Source of the DNA: Cyathus striatus
Taxonomy: Eukaryota; Basidiomycota; Agaricomycetes; Agaricales; Nidulariaceae
Assembly (NCBI GenBank): GCA_025738555.1
Contig: JAOVFP010000017.1
Location: 434,001 to 498,000 of the forward strand
Direction of reading: 5' to 3'
Length of the DNA: 64,000 nucleotides
The notes under the pieces are model-generated. The model saw nothing but the letters and a program-made list of their open reading frames with translations, made no database searches and had not been told where the DNA came from. The position numbers and the translations under genes were made by a program. Shown piece after piece: positions 22,901-34,419 of this stretch. Every line of letters starts with the position of its first letter. The first letter of the stretch is position 1.

Positions 22901-25079
22901 ATGGCTTCAGAGACGGGCGGCTCTTTTCACGGTGCACATAATTTCGAAATACATGACAGCATATTTATGGATGGGATCAATACCAATAGCGGAGGATGTG
23001 AGAATATTTGGCTTCAAATTCCTGCTATCAACTGATGTAGATCTCGTTTCTCTAACTGTAGTATCAGAGTTATACAAGCTCTGCGATCCAGCTGCGATTT
23101 TTGACACAGATAAACGCGGTAGGACATCAATATGTCTCGAAGGAACTGCTCAAAGCAGCTTAAATAGTATCCGTAACTGGAGCGACAACATTTACGGACC
23201 ACCAGTGCTGTGGCTCTCTGGGCCATTAGGAATGGGAAAGACAACAATCGCACAAACCATGGTTGAGGAATGGGCAGGGAAGAAGAGAGCAATAGCCACA
23301 TTCTTTTTCTCACCCCAGGTCAATTCGAATTCGGCTCCTTCGTCGTGGACACCATGGGCACGTAAAGCATCCGAAAACATCGGGAATGAGAGCCAGATTC
23401 GACCCTCCGATAGAACAAGAGAACGCATACCTCTTGTCTTGACGCTTGCTTACCAACTGGCAAGGAGTATTCCGGACGTGAAGAAGCACATTCTGTCCAC
23501 CATCAGGCAAGACCCATCTATTCTAGATGCAGTACTAAAGAAGCAATTTAACGAATTTATCCTAAACCCTCTACGAGATTTACCTTCGAGACACAAGCCC
23601 ATTATTATTCTCATTGATGCGCTCGACGAATGCAGAAATACTCAAGTACAAGAAGACCTCCTTAAATTTGTTTCAGATTGCACTACCACATCTACCGCTC
23701 ACTGTGGGATCAAGTTCTTTATCACGAGTCGTCCAGGACGGAACATAAGCGAGCTAATGGAAACAATACCCATCCCCTATCTGCAGTATGTTACCCTTCA
23801 AAGAACGCCTGAAATGGACTCCGATATCGAGATATATTTGAAAAAGTATCTATCCCAAGTTCGCAAGAAGACAGGTGATTCATTCCAGTACGATGACAGA
23901 ACGATCACCGAGCTCGTCAATCGTTCCTGTGGCCAATTTATATTTGCATCGACTGTAGTACAGTATGTGGGAGACAATAAACGAAATCCTAGCCGCCAGA
24001 TCGACGATATTATGAAAGCTACTCTATTTGGGCATCGTCCTAACGCGCGACCATTTCAGAATCTTGACACCCTTTATCTCAATATTTTGGTGAACAGTGA
24101 ATCGGATCCCCATACTCTTGTGTACCTTCTAGGATGGATATTGGCAACAGGTGGAAATGTTTCACTCAGTCAACTCGACAAGTTATGTTACCTCCATGAT
24201 GGGGACAGTCTTGCAACACTCCGGCCATTGCAATCACTCCTGCAAATTCCAATAATTCAATCCGACGCATCCGTTGATACGGAAGTACATGTCCGAATCT
24301 TCCATGCATCATTCGAGGAATTTCTTACAGATGGTACAAGATCTCGACAATATTTCATCAATTTGCCACGTATATATTCAGAAATATGCGCCATAGAACT
24401 GATAAACAGGATAGAAGACCTATATATAAATGCCACTATACCTCGACCTTCCAATATACCTATTTACGACGATAGGTTATATATCATTAAAGAAAACATG
24501 TGGACTTTATATCACATAGAAGCTTCCATGTCCCCATTTTACATGGTCATTATTTCCATGCGGCAAATAATGTCAGTGGAATTTCTTGGGGTCGTAGTGC
24601 GGTTCTGGAAAACAGTCATTTCGATTAACTTGGAGGTTTTGTGTATCTTGCCTTTCAATTCTCGTGAATGGCGTTACATTCTCCGGATTACTTTATTCGG
24701 GATGATCATTTCCTATATTAGTTTGGTATGTATCGGAAGCATTCTTAATAACTATTTCTATTTCCTCCAGCCTTGGGCCAAAGCTATACCAGTCATCATG
24801 TTCCTTTCCCCAGGCGGAATAACTGTTTTTTTATCTTCTCTTTATCCTTCATATATTCCACCTAGGATAACAGCATCTATATATGCAGAAGTATATGTTT
24901 TCATATTCCTCTCGCCCCTGACCATTTTATTTTCGCATATTTTCATAGTGTTTCCATTTCCATTCGAAATTTTTAAGATTTATATGGCATCTGTTGCATC
25001 CGCTATTTGGTTTTTTTGCCCCCTAAAAGAACTAGGAAGTGATCTTGCAGCGACCGGGGGTGTTAGGGCTATCTTTTGA
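22901..25079 (+). CDS. NACHT STAND NTPase with C-terminal membrane segments
   Basis: I place the start at 22901, upstream of the long open frame, because MASETGG..GAHNFEIHDSIFMDG matches the N termini of agaricomycete STAND proteins. Exon 1 is 22901-22997 (GTGAGA donor). Exon 2 runs to 25079 from 23062 (TGTAG acceptor), or from 23041 if the other in-phase acceptor is used. The first choice gives 704 residues. Walker A GPLGMGKTT is near residues 86-94, Walker B IIILIDALDEC near 213-222, and KFFITSRPG near 250. LYKLCDPAA precedes the NTPase as in relatives. From about 570 to the end there are roughly four hydrophobic segments instead of WD40, ankyrin or TPR repeats. That suggests a membrane-tethered or membrane-acting protein. 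Ligand and partners are unknown. Confidence 0.8.
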
Positions 25080-25847
25080 GATGTTATAGTTATATGCAAT
25101 AGAGATACTGTACCATTTCGATAATTTCAACACTAGAGTACCCACTATGACATCTAAATCAACCATGAGCCTTCGACGCTAGTCTTTTGAGTTTATAATA
25201 TCGGAATTTTTAATGTGTCATTAGATGTGTTCTATGTTTCGGCGAGTATAATGATGGGGGATGAATCGATGAAGGCGGGACAGGATAAGACAAGCATAAG
25301 AAACACCATACTGTATTATATACTAAAATGGTAACGAGTTTTACCGGGGCCATGTGACCCTAGGCTCTTCCGTCGACCTGAGTCAGGGGGGGTGGGAAAT
25401 GGCTGTAGCTGCGTGTGGAAATTGCGGTTCAAGTTACTAATACTAACTTGCACAAGACCAATAGATAAATGAGAGCAGACTTTGTGGGCTGTGAAGTGCT
25501 TATGCAATCTTCATAGGCGGCTGGCGCTGGCGGCAGTGAACTAGGGTATGTTTCAACCCAGTTCCTCTGCACTTAGAATCTAATTCAGTCTCTATTGAGT
25601 GTTGTAGGTCTCAGCTAGGCAAACCCTGGCTAATACATAAGAGACCATTACGCCATAACCGACCTACTACAAACAGACATGTCCTTTATTTGACCAGGAG
25701 CATCTTTCATACATCCGTTGAAATTACTTGCTGCCAGTCAGATATATTTGTGTTCGTAAAATATATGTGAACTAATTAGAGTGAACCAGTTCTACTGAAA
25801 CTCCGGGGGAGAAAAGATATAGGACTCAACGATATGATGTATCTTTT
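25080..25847. other. Intergenic region after the NACHT gene
   Basis: CpG-normal. It contains the NACHT 3' end and no further gene, RNA or repeat that I recognise. Confidence 0.35.
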
Positions 25848-26520
25848 TTCCGGATTCGAACCCAGCTTTCGTGAGCAGTCGAACATATGTGTCTCATAGA
25901 CTGATACACCAACAAATAGTTGTAAGAGTCATTCATAAATATTATAGAACTCATACAATACGAGAGCGAGGATACTGTACATAGGACGCTCCAGTTTACC
26001 TTCAATGTGGACACCTTGTCATTGTAGGAATGCATTCATGAATGCTTGGATTTTCAGATTGAAATGTTAAAACAAGGGGCTAATCGATGTATGAAATTCA
26101 TGAGGCAACAATCCAAAATTGAATATATACCTCATTTATTCCTCTTACAGTTTCAAGTCTGTTTGTAACGATAATAGCATTCAAGAAAATTCGAAGAGAG
26201 AAAACAAGATTTGGTGCCCATACAGGATGGAGCCGGAGAAAAAATGTATCATATAGGATGACCGGTTATTTCATCTCTTTGTCTGGAAGGTTGAACCCAC
26301 CTTTGAACTTCCTTGGGTTGAACGGAAGTCAACTGACTGATAGACTAACAAAGAGTTGCCATAAATACGATGGATGGGATAATTATATTCGTCTAGGTGC
26401 TTGAAAGCAAAATTTAAATATGAAATATGAAGCCAAGTATGATCTCCCTGACAGCTGGGATGCGAACCCAGCTTTCGTGTGGTAAAGATATACATGCGTA
26501 CCAATGAATACGTCAACAGT
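25848..26520 (-). repeat. Cluster of three decayed tRNA-Asp-like copies
   Basis: Minus-strand copies lie at about 25848-25925, 26278-26362 and 26448-26520. Each ends on the plus strand with a T-arm signature such as ATTCGAACCCAGCTTTCG or ATGCGAACCCAGCTTTCG and begins with a CAACAAATAGTTG- or CTAACAAAGAGTTG-like stretch. Anticodon regions are altered. They are separated by unrelated sequence. Confidence 0.55.
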
Positions 26521-26872
26521 TATTATACGATAATAGGAAACTAGCATTCTAACTTGAGCACAGTGGCTACTATGTAGATATTCATAATCCGTTCGGTTAG
26601 AATTAATGGTACAATGTTGGTTGCTTTACAACCTGCAAGCATTGGAATTTTCAAATTGGACTGTCCTCAGAAAGAGCGCTGGAAGTATGGGATGTAACTC
26701 ATGCAGTAAATGTACTAACAAAGTACGCCTCTAGATTTCACAGAAAAGACCATGCTAGCGCAAAAATAGAAATGTTACGATTGACTCGATATATGCTTGC
26801 GAATTCTTTATATGTTGGACATTAAGCACTTAGAACTAAAAAAAAAGTTTTAACAGTGGCTGTTGACATTTT

Positions 26873-26959
26873 TCTGTCTGGCAGTCGAACCCAGCTCTCG
26901 CGCGTGACAATAAGCGACATTACAACAGGCGCGTGTGATAACCGATACACTAACAAAGA
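26873..26959 (-). tRNA. tRNA-like sequence, Asp-derived (anticodon loop now GTT)
   Basis: Minus-strand order: TCTTTGT, D arm GTGTATCGGTTATCAC, stem CGCGC, loop CTGTTGT, intron-like stretch, stem GCGCG, T arm with GGTTCGACTGCC, then ACAGAAA. The acceptor has one mismatch and the T stem one. The loop reads GTT rather than GTC. It lies about 340 bases upstream of CFEM B, divergent from it, exactly as the copy at 48338 lies relative to CFEM C. Probably a pseudogene copy. Confidence 0.5.
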
Positions 26960-27297
26960 ACTATAATTCTTAAATTGAGTCTCGAATGATGTACTCTATT
27001 TTATTGCGCGCTCTAAAACCTCGTACGCAGCGACTGTCTCTGACTCTATTGCCATCCACTAGCACTGTCAGTGTGAAACTATCGAGTCTAAGTAGTGGTG
27101 TCCACATGTCCAATGTCGCGTGACGTTAATGTGATTCCGAACACGCTTCGATTCCCAGGTTCAATATATCTCCTGTAGTCTGTCAGCGCTTCAACCTTGC
27201 TTCAACCACCTGCCTTCTTTCACCTTTCTGCGGCCCCCTACTTCAAACCTGTCCCGGCCTACTTCGATTCTGAGTCGACTCACACGAACTGTATACA

Positions 27298-28358
27298 ATG
27301 CTCCGAGTCAACTTCAAGTCTCTCTCCGTGTTTCTTCTGGGTCTCGTGAAGGTTGCGGTAGCTCAGGATGGAAGTGGGATAGATGGTTTCCCTGTGTGTG
27401 CGACGACGTGTGTGGAAACAGCTGCTCAAGGTGCTGAATGCACTTTGTACGTCGTTCTTCAAGAGTCTTCTTCGTCTTTCCTATTCCCTTCCTTATTCTA
27501 CTCCCCCGGGAGTCGGCACGCGTGTACATCTACCTACTCTTCCTGTGTTTACTGCGCTACGTTTCATGTACTACCCATTCCTCTTCTTCCTACCCCTCTG
27601 TCGACCTTCTGTTGACGTTCTTAACATCCACTCCCTCTCCCCATACCAATTCACGTTTCTAACCCCACCACACAGACAACCCCTCGAAATAAACTGCCTT
27701 TGCAGCGGTGGCTTCGTTAACGCAACAGTAACATGTGCATCACACGACTGTCCGCTGGAAGACCAATCTGTTGTACGTGGCATTTTGGGAGCCCTATGTG
27801 GTGTGTCTTGTCACTTGTACATGAGAGTTAAGTGGATGTTTACGTAGTCGACGGGTGTGATAGGTACTAGTACAGTTTCGATTCCTCTTTCAAGTGGTCC
27901 AGGGCCTATATCACTTTCTAGTATTATTATTTTTCGTATTTTCTCTCAGTTAACTTACGTATTCTACAGCAACGACAGTGCAAACCTCGATTTCATCAAC
28001 ACTAAGCGGAATGGCACTGTCTTCCCTCCTCTCCTCTTCTTTCGCATCAACACTAAGCGGAACTGCGCATTCTTCCCTCCTCTCTTCGACCTCTACCACT
28101 TCATCTTCGCTTTCTTCAACGCCAAATTCGATCTCTAACCCAATCACGACTTTATCCAGCAGTGCATCCCTCCCCAGTGCATCAGGGCCAGTTGTACCAT
28201 CTACGAGTTCGCAGAGGACGGTAGTTGTGACAAGCACGAGCGTGAGCGTACCCAGTCAGAGTGCAGTGAGTAGCAGTAGTGGGGCTGGGAGACTGCGGGT
28301 GGGTACTAGGTGGGTTGCTGGGTTGGGGATGGTTGGAGGGGTATTGAGATGGTTGTGA
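27298..28358 (+). CDS. CFEM-domain protein B, predicted GPI-anchored
   Basis: Four exons: 27298-27446, 27676-27800, 27864-27920 and 27970-28358 (239 residues). Introns are GTACGT..CAG, GTGTGT..TAG and GTATTA..CAG. A signal peptide ending near VAVAQ leads into the CFEM domain: PVCATTCVETAAQGAEC in exon 1 and INCLC, VTC, HDC and ALC in exon 2, eight cysteines in all. The stalk is Ser-rich with repeats of LSGTA.SSLLSS, and the tail (WVAGLGMVGGVLRWL) is a plausible GPI signal. It is the closest relative of CFEM C (46985-47959); similarity extends well into both flanks, so they are duplicates in inverted orientation. Confidence 0.85.
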
Positions 28359-28944
28359 GCTGGTACGACTAACGTGTCATGGTGAGGTCGAGGCAGATGT
28401 GGTGCATGCACAAGCCCTTGGTTGGAGGAATATGGTAAAATCGACGTTAGGTCTGGTCGAAGGACGCGTGGTGTTATTATTGGATGCTTTTTGGAGTGGT
28501 ATACTGCTGTACTAATGCGCAGGTTTAACCCGGTTTGTTTGTTGATTTGTGAGCTTTGAATCTGTACGTTATTTGATAGCTGATTGTAATGATAACTGAT
28601 ATGTCATATTTTGGTTTTTTTATATTACCCATAGGATGAAAATGGTGACAATATCTTACTCTACTATTCTAAAATGATGTCCACCATATCTCTGAACAAG
28701 CCGGGTTCTTTCTTCTAGACATTTCCACTTGTTCTGTAGTATTTAGTTGCACTCAACAAAGAAAAGTAAGCATGGATGACTTCGCTACTGGGTGTCTGTG
28801 GGCGCATGTATACGACGTGGAGCGGTTATAATCGTTGCTGCCAAACCAAGTTCAAAGTCGTACCTAGCCAGAAGTCACATTACTATTATGGCGGCGTTTT
28901 ATCCAAAAGAATACATTACCAGCGTTAGTCAATTGCACATATCT
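28359..28944. other. Downstream part of the CFEM B duplicated block
   Basis: No gene. The sequence matches the reverse complement of about 46180-46980 downstream of CFEM C: a GGAGGAATA..AAAATCGACGT block, GTCTGGTCGAAGGAC, GGGTGTCTGTGGGC and, at 28883-28930, CTATTATGGCGGCG followed by ATCCAAAAGAATAC. This shows that the duplication includes several hundred bases of flank. Confidence 0.7.
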
Positions 28945-29415
28945 CTCTGTTTAGGATTTGAACCGAGATTTACGTGCAATGGAATTACAATCTAATGATG
29001 TATTAGTAGCTGATATACTGAAAGAGAGTTAATTGAGTTATACTGAGCTGTAGTTATACAGCTAATTTAATTAGAAGTTGCATATGGAATAGGTAGACCT
29101 CTACGTCGCATGATTTGCTTGCAATCAAGCCTCAACATATGAGAGCAAAAAATGTTATACATGCTATCCGAGTCCAATAGTTAATGAATGCCATTCAAGT
29201 TACTTCTTCATCAGGCATCCTCTCAAATCATGTCTAATCTCTGGTTACATTTATGCCCACTTATCATTTCCTTACGAAATAAAAATTTGAACTATTGCAT
29301 ATACCTCAATGTGGGAGTCGAACCCGAATATCGCGTTCTCTGTCGGAATCACGCGATTGCATTTCAATTTGACAGGACAGGTGCATTCGAACCAATATAC
29401 TAGCAGGGAGTTAGC
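28945..29415 (-). repeat. Two decayed tRNA-like copies downstream of CFEM B
   Basis: On the minus strand, 29035-28940 reads CTCTCTTTCAGTATATCAGC and later GGTTCAAATCCTAAACAGAG. Also minus, 29415-29300 reads CTCCCTGCTAGTATATTGG and later GGGTTCGACTCCCACATTG. Both retain A-box and B-box-like sequence but mispair in several stems. Confidence 0.5.
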
Positions 29416-29714
29416 AGAGAATGTTGTGTACAGATATTTTTCAATGCGAACTTACTGGCCGATTCAGATGCATTGACGATCGTGGGAACGTTACCACTGT
29501 TTGTCGGCCGATGCCGGATGTCGATGACCATCCCGAGTCCTTCACCCAACCTTCACCCTCCTCGCCCTCTTCCTCGCCCTGCTCACAACACCCTCATCCA
29601 AAGCTCTCGAAATTACCACCAGCTCAGACCCCCGGAATTAATCCCCGCCGATACTGCAACTCAGCACCTTGCCACCCTGAACGATGTGGGCAAGAAGGTC
29701 TGCTGGATGAGCCG
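29416..29714. other. Short CpG-normal spacer
   Basis: A C/T-rich stretch with no gene I recognise. It sits between tRNA-like sequence and the dispersed repeat copy 2. Confidence 0.3.
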
Positions 29715-30360
29715 AGTTTCAGGTACGTTTTCCAGAGATTGATACATCGTCCCGCCACCTAACCGAAGACCAAAGAAAGTCACGTCAGTAGTACACCCCA
29801 CATCCTCCAACTGTTCGTGAAACCCAAATAGCACGAGCTCCTGTAATGCATGGAGACATGGAGTGTTCGAGTATCCAAGTCGGGTATGACAGCTCAGCTC
29901 TAGCTGGTATAAGAAGTTGTGTACCTATCGCAAGAGTACCTGAGGTATACAGGAACGATATTGGGTTAGATGGGGTGGACTAAGAGGTGTTCGGTCTGGG
30001 TAGACATAGGCTGCTGCTGCTGCTGCTTATGGTACGCATCGCTTTCTGCTTCACGTTGAATTTTGGGGTTTCGATGGATTCTTTGCAGGGGAGCTTTGCG
30101 GTGACTAAACTTTAATTTCTTCTGGTTCCTGCCTCTCTACACAAACACTCACGACTCGCTACCATCCACCACAACCCACCAAGAATTTCCGTCTGCCATG
30201 ACTCTTCACGACTTACTATGGCCACTATGACCTACCACAGCCGTCACAGCCACCGTTCCCGTACTGCCTGGGCCTATCTGCTCGCTATCGAACGTAACTC
30301 TGAGATACATGTCCTGAAGGATGTACGTGTCGGTGGGGCAGGTTCTGCGTACTTTTGTCT
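29715..30360 (+). repeat. Dispersed repeat, copy 2 (pair with 8460-9110)
   Basis: See copy 1 for the shared blocks. In this copy the frame equivalent to the copy-1 peptide carries a TAA, and a CTG trinucleotide run (TGCTGCTGCTGCT) has expanded near 30010. Both copies are CpG-normal. Confidence 0.6.
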
Positions 30361-31779
30361 ATGCTAATTAAGAGGTTAGAGATGTTTACAACGGGGTGAT
30401 AGTAGCTAGATTATGTAACAATAACTACTTACTCCTAAAACAACATAACGGGGTGGCGAGTTTGGAGGGAATTTTGCAGAAGATCGGTATTAAGGATGCT
30501 TCCGGGCAAAAGGGGGTGGAAGGGGGATGTGTAGGAAGGTTAAGGAATAACTAAGTAGTGGTTAGATAATGTCTCTGGCTATGTACAAGGCAAACACACA
30601 ATTCTCTATGAGTTTGCGGTTTCTTCTTACTAGACTCAAATCAAATTGCTAACCAATGATCTCAGAAAATATGCTTTATTTCACTACTCTACGTCAAGGT
30701 ACTTTATAACGGAAGCTGCGCGGGGGATAGCTTCGTGTACATGGCAAAACTTGTCTACTATATATACTGCTGGAAATATGGTGGCTGAAGGTACTGTATA
30801 GCTACTGGATAGTTACATTCGGGGTACTAGGCATGGTAATCGACGTCACTGCAAAGGGAAGGCCATACGCTCACGGAGCGTGCTGGATAGGGGGTCGAGC
30901 ATCTGTCATAGGGAGTTGTGCGACGGGGAATATGGCGCCGCGCGTGTTCCTTCGGTTGATACGGGATTGGCTATACGCGGATGTACTAAGAATAGCTCAG
31001 GTGTCGATCAGGGTTCAGGGTGCATCACTTAATCTAGCTATGTCTCGCTTTGCCGGTATGTCCGAGAGAAGTTGATCGGTTGACTCGGGACTTTGGGACT
31101 CACTGAGGCACCTTTCCAGGCACCTCGTCATCGCTTGCTTCTCTTGGATATTGATCATGTCTTGTCACGTGACCTTTGCGCGTCGCTAGACGCATTTCTG
31201 GCTGTTATCCATTTAGTCACTGAGTTTCGCGCCGTCTTTATCTCTCTGCCTCTGTATGCAGTACTACCTTAGGCTTTATGTTAATAATACCCTTGGTGAG
31301 TGTACTTTTTAGTAGTACTATAACTGGCAGCTCGGGTCTCGACTCCAATCCTATGATCTAACCCATGTTTGTTACCATTTGGTGAGTACTCGTATACATA
31401 ATAGAAAAGCTAAAATTGACTGCTATAGGTAGTGTACGCCCGTCAGGCGTCTCATAATGTACATAGAAAACTGGAAAGACTTCGTCAACTGTAAAGGCTT
31501 CGTTAAATTCTCAAGATATTTTCAAGCGCAAGTATGTATAAAACGAATCAATGCGTATTTGAATAGCTGTATAGCTGCATAAACATTGTCAATCTCCTCG
31601 AATTTCTCTAGTAGTTTCTACCAGCCTGTAACTGCGTCGAAAACAGTCCTTGTGTAAAACGTCAGCTTTGGCCGAAGTTATGTATAAAAAAACAACCCAA
31701 TACACACCTTATACAGTAAGAGTTCAAAGCTATGACTTGCCTACCGTTGTCTACTAATAATTGTACTTTCCTTATTACA
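30361..31779. other. Intergenic region of the left arm
   Basis: An 80-codon frame at 30833-31075 has no recognisable domain and no support from the other arm, so I leave it out. Around 31330-31350 a GGCAGCTCGGGTCTCGACTCC stretch resembles tRNA T-arm remains. Part of this stretch may hold upstream exons of the unknown gene at 31784. Confidence 0.3.
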
Positions 31780-31783
31780 GCAG

Positions 31784-32280
31784 TGGATCAGGCATGTACT
31801 CAGGAAGCTCCCCAGCAACGATATTCCCGATGCGCTACGTGCCAAACCGGGAAAAAAATGGCAACCTCCAATGTTCGTGTTTGGTATCCCCATAGGCGAA
31901 GGAAAGCTCTTCAATCTTGCAAAGGACAATGGTTTTTTTGGAATAAACCCGAAGTCGGAGAACCTCGATCCAGAGAATGTGAAATCGTTAGATACTGAGA
32001 TAACTTCACAGAAGCTAAACAAGAAACTCCGAAACGAGCTCGAAATTGGTTGCAATCCGATGTATAGTATCGCGTTTAACGTGGAAGGGGCTGTGCTTGC
32101 TTCATAGCATCTTACGACAAAGGGTTGCGCTTCCGCCAGCCGAGTTATGCCAGTTGATCTAAGATCATTTTAACATTGAAGAACGACTTATGTGGTATCT
32201 AGATGGCCCTCTGAGCACATGGGACTATGGGACCTTTGTTTATCGTGCTATAGAGTCTTCTAAAGAGAAAAATAATACTT
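31784..32280 (+). CDS. Unknown protein, partial model, paralogue of 42919-43420
   Basis: After an acceptor (TTATTACAG ending at 31783) the frame reads QQWIRHVLRKLPSNDIPDAL, then GKKWQPPMFVFGIPIGEG, to a stop at 32107. The motif PPMFVFGIP followed by LF.LAKD.GF occurs in small uncharacterised agaricomycete proteins that I recall only as a family. After the stop, another frame reads FNIEERLMWYLDGPLSTWDY, matching LNIEEPLMWYLDAPNSKWEY in the paralogue, so coding similarity extends to about 32280. Either an unrecognised intron removes the stop or both copies are damaged. Upstream exons were not found. No function can be given. Confidence 0.5.
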
Positions 32281-33221
32281 GATCACGAAATGGTTCTGGA
32301 CTACATGAATCATGATTATTGTAAGTGTTTCTCTATGTCTGCTAGCTCACAGCTTAGCCTCAACTTGTTTCTGCACATGTTATCACCTAGTACTGCAGTC
32401 ACTGCTCTAAACTTCTAGGTGAATGGATAATAGGTACTCGCTGCAGAGTCAGTCTTAAGAGTCCCATCAACAGAAACAAGATAATCGGGCACTCTTTACA
32501 TAGTAAAAAATGAAAACGACCCTTCCTACAATCCACGACTAATTATGATAATACTAAATAAAAAATAGGGCCGGCAAGCGGCAGGGCCCACTACCATATG
32601 GCAATCAAAGATACCGTCTCTCGCCAGTGCCTCGTTGGCTGCTACAACGCTATACGAAGACATCATCCACCCACACAATTGCGAGAGTTTGCATGAGACG
32701 AGGAGAATGCGGGAGATGAGAATGTGGTAGATCAGGAAGATGTAGGTGATGGAGTGAACGTGGTTTCTGCAGACACAGAAGATGTGGGGTATGGTGTATC
32801 TTCGGTTATTACCATTACACGAGTCCGCTAGCATACGGTTCCTCGCAGCTCTTTTAACACCAAGTACTGTTGTATCTCCTCCATTCCAACATCTTCCACT
32901 GCACCCTCACCGCGATCCACAAATTGACTTATAGGGTAATCCAGAGGTCCCCAATACCCAACTACCTTAAAAGGTAGTGGGAATGATCTTATTTTGTATT
33001 CGCCTAAGAGCTGAATACAGTTCACTGTTTTTGTGCTATTTAATCAGGCAATTCAAAGCTGTATTATAAATACCTGCTAGTTATCACCGATTACACTCGA
33101 CTACACATCTGGATTTGGTACAGGCTAAACACCTTCTCTCTCAAGACTCTGACACAGGTATTCTCCGTTTAACTAAAAAGTCCAATATACATCGAATATT
33201 GATCAATATTCACTCAAGTTA
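32281..33221. other. Spacer before the F-box gene
   Basis: Minus-strand frames at 32834-32526 and 33025-32828 are open but show no recognisable domain. The right part must contain the F-box gene promoter. Confidence 0.3.
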
Positions 33222-34419
33222 ATGGCATCTTCAACAAGTCCTCCTGGTGTGCGAGTTCCAGTGGATGTTGCGGACCTCATTATCGATGAAATCCTTAGCA
33301 GAGATAAAAGAGAACGCCAAAACCTCAAATCCTACGCCTTGATCTCCCGAGAATTCTTAATCGCATCACGCAAATATTTATTCCAAAAAGTTAAACTCGA
33401 CTTTATGTTCCGAAAACCTGCAGAAGTACGGAGAAGATACAGCCTTTTTGAGCAGGTGTTCACATCGACTCCGGAGATTGCATACTATATCCGCGAAATA
33501 AATATACATGAAAACACCTTGAGAAACCCAACTTTCAAGAATATATCTACACTTCCTGACATAATTGGTAAGCTGAAAGGGCTTACAACATTCAGGATTA
33601 TCGGCGAATATGACACATCACAATGGGAAAATTTTCCACCTCAGTTCAAACAAGCGGTTGAAATGATTCTGCTGTCGACTTCCATTGAGAAGTTAGAACT
33701 CCAGCTTATTAACAACGTTCCCATAGATTTCATAGGATTGGTTCCATACGTCAACCTCCGATCTGTGACATTGAACCTTAATGAAATTCCATCTATTGTG
33801 GATCAGCTACTTTCAAGACCATTCGAACGATCCCTTAAAACGTTACGCCTTTACGATGTAGCCTTACAAGATCAGACATTTCATATCAGCCATCTACTGC
33901 CCCCCAGCTGCCCGCTGGAAACGCTAATCATTGGAATGTTTCGGGATCAACGACTAGTTAAGGAGATTATATGCCAACATGCGATGTCCATTAAATCCCT
34001 TGAATTTGGCAATGAAACATTGTTTAACAAAGGCATGTCGTTTGTAATGCTACAGACTTGATAAAGCTAACCAACTCGAAGATCAAATAAACATTAGTAT
34101 TCTTCCTCATCTTCATTCTATAACCATCAATTTACGCGACAGATACATCATGATCAATCCAGTTCATCACATCATAAGGATTTTATCTAGATTGCAAGAA
34201 AAGAATGAACTGAAAGTAATAAATGTGGTATTCACCGATTTCCCAGCTGTCAGTAACAAAAGAAGACATTGGAAAAATCTTGATATCCTGTTGTCAGAAT
34301 CACGATTCGCTAGGCTGAAGATGTTATCCTTTGTAGCAAAAGGTGAACTTCCTCCCCTGCAGGAATGGCTACCTAGAGCAAGTCTGAGGACTATAGTAAA
34401 CGTTGAAAACTCCATGTAG
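33222..34419 (+). CDS. F-box protein, left-arm copy
   Basis: Exon 1 is 33222-34036 and exon 2 is 34098-34419 in my model (378 residues). The N terminus VPVDVADLIIDEILSRDKRE followed by LKSYALISREFLIASRKYLF is the degenerate F-box common in agaricomycetes, which binds Skp1 in SCF ubiquitin ligases. The rest is leucine-rich, with LRSVTLNL- and SLKTLRLYDV-type strands that probably bind a substrate. The acceptor (AACATTAG then TATTCTTCC) matches that of the paralogue at 41238, and the joined frame aligns with it (ILPHLHSITINL against ILPNLRTIKLFA). The donor (GTCGTT at 34037) is poor but is the only one I found that keeps frame, so a damaged splice site is possible. Confidence 0.65.

Noticed and set aside
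29421..29762. 113-codon plus-strand gene
   Set aside because: Pro/Ser-rich low-complexity peptide, no domain, and no counterpart in the other arm.
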